Assembly (NCBI GenBank): GCA_020050375.1
Contig: JAGVKR010000801.1
Span: forward strand, 1 to 6,146
Length of the DNA: 6,146 bases
Origin: Planctomycetales bacterium
GTDB taxonomy: Bacteria > Planctomycetota > Planctomycetia > Planctomycetales > Planctomycetaceae
Reading direction: 5' to 3'
How positions within the stretch are numbered: the first letter of the stretch is position 1; each line of letters begins with the position of its first letter. The notes beneath the pieces were generated by a model, which was not told where the DNA came from, searched no databases, and saw only the letters and a program-made list of their open reading frames with translations. The position numbers and the translations under genes are program-made. Of the stretch, positions 1 through 4,563 are shown piece after piece.

Positions 1-93
1 GCGAGTTGGGAGCCGGCGGCATCCAAATTCGACACCCAACCAATCCAGGAACCGGTGACGCCAAGCACCGGCAAGACGGCCCGAGCGGCGTGA
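1..93 (+). CDS. Possible C-terminal tail of an upstream gene (partial)
   Basis: One + strand frame is open from the first base to a TGA at 91-93, giving 30 residues that end in GKTARAA. About 22 of 30 codons end in G or C, which is more than the competing frame through the same bases. The composition (Pro, Thr, Ala, Lys) suits a disordered protein tail. Nothing in it identifies a family. It would lie 55 bp upstream of the methyltransferase, in the same direction. The call rests only on an open frame and third-base bias over a short stretch, so it could be chance. Confidence 0.35.
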   Translation, partial: ASWEPAASKFDTQPIQEPVTPSTGKTARAA

Positions 94-148
94 GACCGCG
101 CGGCACCAGCCGAGATGGTCGACATCAATTTCTGCGAGTGACACACAA

Positions 149-904
149 ATGCCCAACCTGCTCCCTGCCATCGGCTCCCATCATCCCCGCGCGTTTGTCG
201 GCCCGCCCGAAGAATACGACTTGATGGGCGCAACGCAGTTCCGCCTGTTGACCGCGCTCGGACTGCGGTCGAATCACAGGCTGCTCGACTTCGGCTGCGG
301 ATCGCTCCGGGCCGGTCGGCTGCTGATTCCCTACCTTGATCCCGACTGCTACTTCGGCGTCGAGCCGAACGACTGGCTGATCGAAGAGGCCAGGGCCGAG
401 CTCGGCAACGACCTGTTCGATCTCAAGCGACCGACGTTCGACCACAACTCCGACTTCGTCGTGCCGTTCGAGGAGCGATTCGATTTCGTCGTCGCACAGT
501 CGATCGCTTCGCACACCGGACCGGACCTGACGCGGAAACTGCTGGCGAACCTGCGCGGCGCCTTGATGTCCGACGGGTTGCTGCTCGTGACATTCTTCGA
601 GGGAGACACCGACAATCCCCGCGAAGGATGGATCTACCCGGACTGCTGTGCGTACCGCAAAGAGACGGCGATGCAGTTCCTGCGCGACTCCGACCTCTCT
701 GCCGTGCGGTTGCCGTGGTTCCACCCGCGACAAACGTGGTACGCAGCGGCGCGTTCCCCGAGCCGCCTCCCGGCGCCGTGGCAGCAGCGATATCTCACGG
801 GAGCGGTCTTCGGCGTGCCGACATGGGATGTTCGCGAGCGGTTGCTGTGGCGGAGCTTGCAGAAGATGGCCGGGCGAGTTGCTCGGGCAATCGGTGCGAG
901 GTGA
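149..904 (+). CDS. Class I SAM-dependent methyltransferase
   Basis: This 251-residue protein has a Rossmann-type methyltransferase fold. The glycine-rich SAM-binding motif I is at residues 45-56 (LLDFGCGSLRAG). The acidic ribose-binding residue is E72 in GVEPN, motif II is FDFVVAQS at 111-118, and a hydrophobic strand sits at 141-150. The N-terminal stretch FVGPPEEYDLMGATQF (17-32) precedes the fold, as in a widespread family of single-domain methyltransferases often found near surface-polysaccharide and secondary-metabolism genes. The acceptor substrate cannot be read from the sequence. No signal peptide or membrane segment is seen, so it should be cytoplasmic. The ATG start has only a weak GAG about 10 bases upstream, but the family motif begins soon after it and no better start is visible. 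Its position beside the tRNA makes it a chromosomal gene flanking the element rather than part of it. Confidence 0.88.
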   Translation: MPNLLPAIGSHHPRAFVGPPEEYDLMGATQFRLLTALGLRSNHRLLDFGCGSLRAGRLLIPYLDPDCYFGVEPNDWLIEEARAELGNDLFDLKRPTFDHNSDFVVPFEERFDFVVAQSIASHTGPDLTRKLLANLRGALMSDGLLLVTFFEGDTDNPREGWIYPDCCAYRKETAMQFLRDSDLSAVRLPWFHPRQTWYAAARSPSRLPAPWQQRYLTGAVFGVPTWDVRERLLWRSLQKMAGRVARAIGAR

Positions 905-1108
905 GGCCATTGGCGCACTTGCCCCAGGGACATTCAGTCGACCTGCAATTGCGGCACGAGCCGTGGATCGCGCGGATTCGATGATCTGCGGCGGGTGGAC
1001 TGGCCGTCCCATTTTGAAGTCGTCGATATGTTGCGCATTCGGGTGACCCTGTACAGGATGCAAGTCGATCAGTCGCCGCTCCGGGCCGGACACACTCCGG
1101 CAGAACGA
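905..1108. other. Intergenic stretch, no gene seen
   Basis: Between the methyltransferase stop and the tRNA promoter I see no credible gene on either strand. A short GC-rich inverted repeat (GCCGG, 7-base gap, CCGGC) lies at about 1085-1101 with no T-run after it, so it is not a clear intrinsic terminator. Confidence 0.5.
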
Positions 1109-1136
1109 TTGAAAGTCACCCTGTTTCTGTTAAACT
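1109..1136 (+). promoter_or_regulatory. Sigma70-like promoter of the tRNA-His gene
   Basis: A -35-like TTGAAA (1109-1114) and a -10-like TAAACT (1131-1136) are separated by 16 bases. Transcription would start near 1143, about a dozen bases before the tRNA 5' end. Position and spacing suit a stable-RNA promoter. Because the tRNA body is broken downstream, this promoter now reads into the integrated element. Confidence 0.6.
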
Positions 1137-1154
1137 TGCCGTATTGCAATGCAC

Positions 1155-1193
1155 GGTGGCTGTAGCTCAGTTGGTTAGAGCGCCAGATTGTGG
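1155..1193 (+). tRNA. 5' half of tRNA-His(GTG), interrupted in the anticodon loop
   Basis: The sequence starts with the extra 5' G of tRNA-His (1155) and the acceptor strand GTGGCTG (1156-1162). The D arm GCTC...GAGC, the 5' anticodon stem CCAGA (1183-1187), TT and the anticodon GTG (1190-1192) follow, then G1193. After that the match to bacterial tRNA-His stops. The expected 3' anticodon stem, variable loop, T arm and acceptor CAGCCACC do not follow in order. A TCTGGC appears 16 bases later (1210-1215), and GGTCGAAACCCG (1220-1231) vaguely recalls a T arm one base short, but no acceptor 3' strand closes the molecule. As it stands this cannot give a working tRNA. Tyrosine recombinases commonly use the anticodon loop as crossover point, so this is the likely attachment site. 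Confidence 0.85.
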
Positions 1194-1215
1194 AAGAAAT
1201 CCGCAAAAATCTGGC
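1182..1215. repeat. Inverted repeat extending the tRNA anticodon stem
   Basis: GCCAGATT (1182-1189) and AATCTGGC (1208-1215) are perfect inverted copies. Inside them TTGTGGA (1188-1194) can pair with TCCGCAA (1200-1206) around a 5-base AGAAA loop. Stacking 6 plus 7 pairs with an AAA bulge gives one long hairpin. Its outer part is the tRNA anticodon stem. It spans the point where tRNA identity ends, so it may be part of the recombination core. Confidence 0.6.
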
Positions 1216-1284
1216 ATTCGGTCGAAACCCGCGAAATAAGCGGTGATTCCCGAGCCAAACTCACTTTTCGCCAGACTGTCGCGA

Positions 1285-1314
1285 ACCAGTGAAAACCGGT
1301 GTAAACTGGTGCTT
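1285..1314. repeat. Three tandem 10-bp repeats, candidate integrase arm sites
   Basis: Three decamers lie head to tail: ACCAGTGAAA, ACCGGTGTAA and ACTGGTGCTT, with consensus AC(C/T)(A/G)GTG. The set is also symmetric as a whole: ACCAGT at the left and ACTGGT at the right are inverted copies around a central palindrome ACCGGT (1295-1300). Short tandem repeats next to a tRNA attachment core are typical of arm-type integrase or excisionase binding sites. That role is inferred from position. Confidence 0.55.
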
Positions 1315-1331
1315 GCGAGTGTCATGACACT
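1311..1331. repeat. Palindromic repeat, copy 1
   Basis: GCTTGCGAGTGTCA is followed directly by TGACACT; AGTGTCATGACACT (1318-1331) is a perfect 14-bp palindrome. The same unit recurs 80 bp downstream with one substitution and one added base at the centre. A dyad of this kind is a plausible operator or recombinase accessory site. Confidence 0.6.
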
Positions 1332-1334
1332 TGC

Positions 1335-1382
1335 GGTTAGAGCGCCAAATTACTGGTCTGGGGGAGCGGGCCTGACCGTCCG
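1335..1382 (+). pseudogene. Decayed tRNA-His-like relic / second attachment core copy
   Basis: GGTTAGAGCGCCAAATT (1335-1351) repeats tRNA bases 1173-1189 with one mismatch, 162 bp away. What follows (TCTGG at 1357-1361, then GCGGG at 1366-1370) loosely resembles the 3' anticodon stem and T-arm start that the interrupted tRNA lacks. The first 18 or so bases of a tRNA are absent and the putative stems contain mismatches. It could be a relic of an earlier insertion or an element-borne core copy. The 3' resemblance alone could be coincidence; the 17-base match is the firm part. Confidence 0.45.
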
Positions 1383-1390
1383 AAAATGCC

Positions 1391-1412
1391 GCTTGCGGGT
1401 GTCAGTGACACT
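1391..1412. repeat. Palindromic repeat, copy 2
   Basis: GCTTGCGGGTGTCA matches copy 1 at 13 of 14 bases. A single G follows and then TGACACT, so GTGTCA and TGACAC form an inverted repeat around one central base (1399-1411). It lies 34 bp upstream of the small + strand gene at 1446, where it could act as an operator. Equally, it could belong to the attachment region. Confidence 0.6.
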
Positions 1413-1445
1413 CGGTCTTTGATCCTCATCAATAGGGGGCGGGCA

Positions 1446-1630
1446 ATGAGCGACTCGGACGAGGTGTTTCAGCATTTGAACCAACTGCAAGGCTGGGTGG
1501 ATCAGTTGCAGGCCACGGCTGAGCAAATGATCCCGCAAGCAGTCGACGGGCCGGGGGTGGAATGCCCCCGCCGCCCGGTCCGGCACACGTCATTGCAAGA
1601 ATCTGCCGGGGTCCGGGAGGCGGGGTATAG
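1446..1630 (+). pseudogene. Small gene with an apparent -1 frameshift (61 aa if restored)
   Basis: ATG at 1446 has a G-rich stretch (AGGGGGCGGG, 1434-1443) just upstream as a possible ribosome site. The first 35 residues (MSDSDEVFQHLNQLQGWVDQ...) read like a small acidic amphipathic helix or coiled coil. In that frame the sequence then runs unconvincingly into the 3' end of the opposing integrase gene. If one base is regained in the GGGGG run at 1553-1557, the frame continues as GGGMPPPPGPAHVIARICRG... and stops at TAG 1628-1630. That is one base before the integrase stop at 1632, a natural convergent junction. This points to a one-G loss, a sequencing error or a recoding event. I do not recognise the family. 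Position between att region and integrase would suit an accessory or control protein, but that is a guess. Confidence 0.45.
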
Positions 1631-1631
1631 G

Positions 1632-2924
1632 TCACTTGCCGGCTTGCTCCCGCCCTCCCTCCGCTGTTTTTCCGACATCGGGGGCAGGCAGGTCGACGGT
1701 CGGCGAACCGTCAGGATTGAACAGCAGGTCCGCGCCGTGCGTCTTGCCGATGATCCGTACATCAAGATACGACTTTGTGACCTGCCGCGACGTGTGCAAC
1801 AACAAATCGGTCGCATTCCCGCCGGTGACTTCGAACCACGTCGCCGCCGACTTCCGCATTCTGTGAAACTTCGAGCCGCGATCGTGTGCCAGTCCTGAAT
1901 GCTTCAACAGGCTGCGGTAATGGTTCCACAGAGACGACCGACACTTCGGCCACGAGAACACCAACGTCTCGGGGTCACGCGATGGAAACCCCCGCAGGAG
2001 CGCGATGGTCACATCGTGGAGTTTGGCGACGTTGTCGGTCTTCCGAAACTTCCGGGTTTCGGCTCGAAAGTTGATGAACCCTTCATCCAGGTCGACTTCA
2101 CTCCATTTGAGCAAGAGCACGGCCCCGATGCGTTCGGCGCTATTCCATAGCACGCTGTGCAACGCGAGCCACCACGTTGCTGCGGGGGTATCTCTCACAT
2201 GTCCGGTCTCGGCTTTGCAGGCGGCCCACAGCTTTGCCAGTTCCGATTTTGTCCACGCCACTGGAGCGCGGGTTGGTTCGTCGAGCGGCATTACGTTTGG
2301 TCCCTTACGCAGCTTTCCTTCCGAATTGGCGAATCGCCAGACAGCACAAAGCATGTCTCGATTCTTGTTCGCCGTGCGATTGGCCCGACCATGATCGACC
2401 AGCCATTGCATCAGGTCGCCGACGTTGTCGTTCGTCAGGTCGGAGAGCTTCGCCGGCCTCCCGAGAAACTTCGCGAAGTGTCGGAAGGCGATCTCGTAAT
2501 TGTGGATCGTTCCGGGGGGCTTTCCCCTCAGCCGCATTCGCTTGTATTGCAGGTGAAAGAACGCGCGGAGCGTGCCGTCGTTGCGCGTCGGCGGAGCTTT
2601 GATCCCTCCTCCCTTGATGGCCTTCCGTGGCATCCACTGATCGCCAAGCCGAACCCGCGCCACAATCCGCCGGATCAAGGTCGACCACTTGTACGACGTG
2701 TTCGACGCCATCCCGGCCTGAATCATCGCGACTTCAAACTTGTCGAATTGGTCATCCGTGATATCTCGAATCTTCGGGTCCCCGCTGAACAACTCCCATT
2801 CGAGGATCGGGTATTGCAGGTCGCTGATCGCCTTGGCGCTGTACTTCCACTCGACCGCCAGCTTATCGGCGGCTTCACGGACGGTCATTCCCATCGAAGG
2901 GGCGTAGGCGTGTGCTTTCTTCAT
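1632..2924 (-). CDS. int: Tyrosine recombinase (phage-type integrase)
   Basis: This 430-residue site-specific recombinase cuts and rejoins DNA through a tyrosine to insert or excise the element. All expected catalytic residues are visible: R265 in SAERIGA, a beta-hairpin lysine (K292 or K295 in TRKFRKTDN), H354 and R357 in FHRMR, H377 in LLHTSR, and nucleophile Y386 in KSYLD. Ahead of the catalytic domain are apparently two SAM-like core-binding helical regions, about 13-92 and 117-205, where one is usual. The ATG at 2924 is chosen because GGGAG lies 9 bases upstream and because it overlaps the stop of the preceding gene as ATGA. An upstream start would run far into that gene. The C-terminal end faces the broken tRNA-His about 440 bp away, which makes that tRNA its likely target. 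Confidence 0.93.
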   Translation of the reverse strand: MKKAHAYAPSMGMTVREAADKLAVEWKYSAKAISDLQYPILEWELFSGDPKIRDITDDQFDKFEVAMIQAGMASNTSYKWSTLIRRIVARVRLGDQWMPRKAIKGGGIKAPPTRNDGTLRAFFHLQYKRMRLRGKPPGTIHNYEIAFRHFAKFLGRPAKLSDLTNDNVGDLMQWLVDHGRANRTANKNRDMLCAVWRFANSEGKLRKGPNVMPLDEPTRAPVAWTKSELAKLWAACKAETGHVRDTPAATWWLALHSVLWNSAERIGAVLLLKWSEVDLDEGFINFRAETRKFRKTDNVAKLHDVTIALLRGFPSRDPETLVFSWPKCRSSLWNHYRSLLKHSGLAHDRGSKFHRMRKSAATWFEVTGGNATDLLLHTSRQVTKSYLDVRIIGKTHGADLLFNPDGSPTVDLPAPDVGKTAEGGREQAGK

Positions 2925-3226
2925 AGTGACACGCTCCCTTCCAACCGCTCCGCCGCGCCCGCGAGCTCGCGCGACATGGCCCGCAGTTGCTGCGCCGCGA
3001 AGAGTTTCAGATCGTCGCCGCACTTCGCCTTGTCGGCTTTCAGATTGACGAACATCCCGACTTCACGTTTACCACGGGCGTAGCTCTCGGCGCCGGGAAC
3101 GATAAACTCCACACAGCTCGCGATCGTCTCGATTGCGTTACACTCCGCCGCCAACTTGCGGAGCCGGCGACGGATGAGACGGCAGCGACACTTCGGTTTC
3201 TCGAATGCGTTGGTGATCCGGTTCAT
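2921..3226 (-). CDS. Unrecognised basic 101-aa protein, coupled to integrase
   Basis: This small protein begins MNRITNAFEKPKCRCRLIRR and has a strongly basic N-terminus (KPKCRCRLIRRRLRK, residues 10-24). It has five cysteines (13, 15, 29, 38, 69) and an alpha-helical, Arg/Glu/Ala-rich end. No family is recognised. The start is supported by GGAGGG with a 5-base spacer before the ATG at 3226. That start overlaps the HNH stop as ATGA, and its own stop overlaps the integrase ATG in the same way. Such strict coupling implies matched expression with integrase and HNH nuclease. A DNA-binding role, for example a recombination directionality factor, fits size, charge and position but is inference only. 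The Cys-x-Cys could also mean metal binding. Confidence 0.72.
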   Translation of the reverse strand: MNRITNAFEKPKCRCRLIRRRLRKLAAECNAIETIASCVEFIVPGAESYARGKREVGMFVNLKADKAKCGDDLKLFAAQQLRAMSRELAGAAERLEGSVSL

Positions 3227-3513
3227 GGTCGCCCTCCGATCCGCGCGACGATCGACGCGACAAAGACGCGGATCATCCAGGCCGTCAGTTCGGCCGGTGA
3301 ACGATCCCCCTTGAAGGCGTTGCACGTCTTGCACGCCAGGGTGAGATTGCTGCGGGCCGATGTGCCGCCACGGGCTCGAGGAATGATGTGGTCGAGCGTC
3401 GAATTCCGCTTGGCGACGGGGCGCCGGCAGTAACGGCAGAGATTGGAGCGCCGCAGCATTCGGACGCGGAGCATCCGCCGGCGGACCGTAGGGGGGAGAG
3501 AGACGGCTGACAT
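3223..3513 (-). CDS. HNH endonuclease
   Basis: This 96-residue nuclease carries a complete HNH beta-beta-alpha-metal core. A zinc-ribbon pair is formed by C26-x-x-C29 and C61-x-x-C64. The catalytic region is LDHIIPRARGG with D41 and H42, followed by N56, and N65 and K68 in CNAFKGD. The basic N-terminus (residues 11-22) probably contacts DNA. Small free-standing HNH proteins of this size are common in phages, often near terminase genes where they assist DNA packaging, and also occur as homing or restriction nucleases. The ATG at 3513 is chosen for AAGGG 7 bases upstream. A longer start near 3615 would place coding sequence across an intrinsic terminator. It heads the cassette HNH, 101-aa protein, integrase. 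The target is unknown. Confidence 0.88.
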   Translation of the reverse strand: MSAVSLPPTVRRRMLRVRMLRRSNLCRYCRRPVAKRNSTLDHIIPRARGGTSARSNLTLACKTCNAFKGDRSPAELTAWMIRVFVASIVARIGGRP

Positions 3514-3525
3514 GCGAGAGCCCTT

Positions 3526-3591
3526 CCAGAAAAGAAAAACTCCTGCCCCGGTGCCGCGCGGTGTTCCACGACCGCATTCGCCGGGACAGGA
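3526..3591 (-). terminator. Rho-independent terminator between the structural-side genes and the HNH-int cassette
   Basis: On the - strand TCCTGTCCCGGCG (3591-3579) pairs with CACCGGGGCAGGA (3553-3541), with one G-U pair and one mismatch. The loop contains a further small stem (GCGGT/ACCGC). GTTTTTCTTTTC follows at once (3540-3529). This is a strong intrinsic terminator just after the 85-aa gene. It lies only 28 bases before the HNH start, so the HNH-int cassette needs read-through, antitermination or a promoter within the upstream gene. Confidence 0.8.
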
Positions 3592-3595
3592 ATTT

Positions 3596-3853
3596 TCAGA
3601 ATCGAGGGGACGCATGGTGGAACAGCCCGAAGCTCCAGCGGCTGGCCCCGGTTGGCCGATACCACGTGTTGAGTTGCGGCTTGAGAACGTCGGAGTAGTT
3701 CGGGAGCGGCAGGTTCCCGGGATTATTCAGCCGCGCATACGACCAGCTCGAAATCAGCCGCAGGTCGTCCAGGGGCAGAAACTGATCGAGCCACGCCTGC
3801 ACCTCGCCCGTGGGGTTGTCGAGAAGCAATTCGACGCCGGCGTAGGAAATCAT
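3596..3853 (-). CDS. Unrecognised 85-aa protein
   Basis: The protein starts MISYAGVELLLDNPTGEVQA, is rich in Leu, Trp and Pro, and ends in a compact aromatic stretch (WYRPTGASRWSFGLF, residues 65-79). It has no signal peptide, membrane segment or known motif I can name. Composition suggests a folded small protein, possibly a virion component, but this is not demonstrable. The start ATG at 3853 has only a weak purine-rich GAAGAGC upstream, so translation may depend on the preceding gene 43 bp away. It ends right against the intrinsic terminator, which makes it the last gene of the upstream transcription unit and supports it being a real gene. Confidence 0.6.
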   Translation of the reverse strand: MISYAGVELLLDNPTGEVQAWLDQFLPLDDLRLISSWSYARLNNPGNLPLPNYSDVLKPQLNTWYRPTGASRWSFGLFHHASPRF

Positions 3854-3896
3854 GGGGCTTGCTCTTCAGGGTTCGATTCAGAATAGGCGGGACCGA

Positions 3897-4415
3897 TCAG
3901 GCAACGCCGAGCCGCTGCCGGGCGTCGTCATACGTCACGTGGTTTTCGAGCGCGTAACGCATCACACGTTCAGCCCGTTCGCGCGCCGCGTGACTGCTGC
4001 CGTCGTGCTGTAGCGTCGCGACCGAGGTTTTCATTTCTTCGAGGGAATCCTCGAGCCGATAAAGTTTCGGGTCTCTACGCCGGTGGTAACGATGGACGGG
4101 CCCGCCGAGCGCGTAGTGTGCCCTCACGACTTCCCGGGCTTCCGAGTAGTCGATCGCGTGACCGGCCCCGGCCGCACGGGAGTTGTGCACCATTTCGACG
4201 GTCTCGTCGGCGATCTGCCGATCGCTGGGCATCACCCGCCGCTTCGGCACGATGGGATCATCCGGACGGGCGACAGTGAGTTTTGACGTCGCTGGTTGCT
4301 GTACCGTCGGCCCGCCGGCGGATTCTTTCTGCATCAGGTCCCTGCAAAACTGAAAAAGGTCCGTCGCCATGATCGAGTCGACCACGAATTTGATCTGATC
4401 TTTTGTCAGCGCCAT
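3897..4415 (-). CDS. Unrecognised 172-aa protein with two related helical segments
   Basis: The start MALTKDQIKF is chosen because GGAG lies 7 bases before the ATG at 4415. Longer in-frame starts would run into a terminator hairpin. An N-terminal helix (4-30) is followed by a Pro/Lys-rich linker (about 34-62), a helix-rich middle and a charged C-terminal half. Two segments resemble each other: HAIDYSEAREVVR (86-98) and HVTYDDARQRLG (159-170), both of the form (D/T)Y(S/D)(E/D)AR and both preceded by Ala-rich helices. Segments of the type 'helix, then Y-x-x-A' occur near the ends of phage head-assembly proteins, so such a role is conceivable given the terminase upstream. No family is assigned. 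Confidence 0.68.
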   Translation of the reverse strand: MALTKDQIKFVVDSIMATDLFQFCRDLMQKESAGGPTVQQPATSKLTVARPDDPIVPKRRVMPSDRQIADETVEMVHNSRAAGAGHAIDYSEAREVVRAHYALGGPVHRYHRRRDPKLYRLEDSLEEMKTSVATLQHDGSSHAARERAERVMRYALENHVTYDDARQRLGVA

Positions 4416-4440
4416 GTTTGAACTCCATTCAAAAGGTTTG

Positions 4441-4482
4441 AGAGAAAATGCGGCGGGAGGGTACGTCACGCCCGCCCGCCGC
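4441..4482 (-). terminator. Intrinsic terminator after the helix-turn-helix gene
   Basis: On the - strand GCGGCGGGCGGG (4482-4471) pairs with CCCTCCCGCCGC (4461-4450), 11 of 12 bases, around a 9-base loop. ATTTTCTCTC follows (4449-4440). It sits in the 148-bp gap between the 225-aa and 172-aa genes and would separate or attenuate their transcription. Confidence 0.65.
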
Positions 4483-4488
4483 TAGTGC

Positions 4489-4550
4489 CGCGGGGAAGGA
4501 AAAAACCCCACGACACCGCGCGACGACGGGCAGGAGTCCCGCCGGCGCGC
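4489..4550 (-). repeat. Two further stacked hairpins in the same gap
   Basis: A 13-pair stem with one mismatch and one G-U pair is formed by 4538-4550 and 4518-4530 around a 7-base loop. A 7-pair stem (with one G-U) is formed by 4506-4512 and 4489-4495, its loop carrying a TTTTTT run on the - strand. With the terminator at 4441-4482 they form three successive hairpins in under 110 bases. They may reinforce termination, protect mRNA ends or act in packaging. Confidence 0.5.
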
Positions 4551-4563
4551 ACCCGACAACCAT

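Noticed and set aside
125..1093. Long open frame of 322 codons on the - strand
   Set aside because: It lies opposite the methyltransferase and also crosses the intergenic region. Its composition (Arg, Gln, Val, Glu) is typical of an antisense frame in GC-rich DNA, and it has no recognisable motif.
1194..1334. Group I intron in the tRNA anticodon loop
   Set aside because: Bacterial tRNAs can carry such introns at this spot. However, the stretch is too short, no intact 3' tRNA half follows it, and the region instead holds recombinase-type repeats beside an integrase gene.
1285..1412. CRISPR array
   Set aside because: The repeats are only 10 to 22 bases, have two or three copies, and lack regular unique spacers or any cas gene nearby.
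1547..1577. GC-rich stem-loop as terminator between the convergent small gene and integrase
   Set aside because: It lies inside the small gene and has no T-run on either strand, so it is better treated as an incidental or recoding-related hairpin.
2157..3083. Long open frame of 308 codons on the + strand
   Set aside because: It is antisense to the integrase, whose catalytic residues are all present on the other strand.
3514..3615. Longer HNH protein starting near 3615
   Set aside because: The extra 34 codons are translated from the terminator hairpin and its T-run, and the ATG at 3513 has its own ribosome-binding site.
4416..4469. Longer 172-aa protein starting near 4469
   Set aside because: The extension would run through the terminator, while the ATG at 4415 has GGAG at the right distance.
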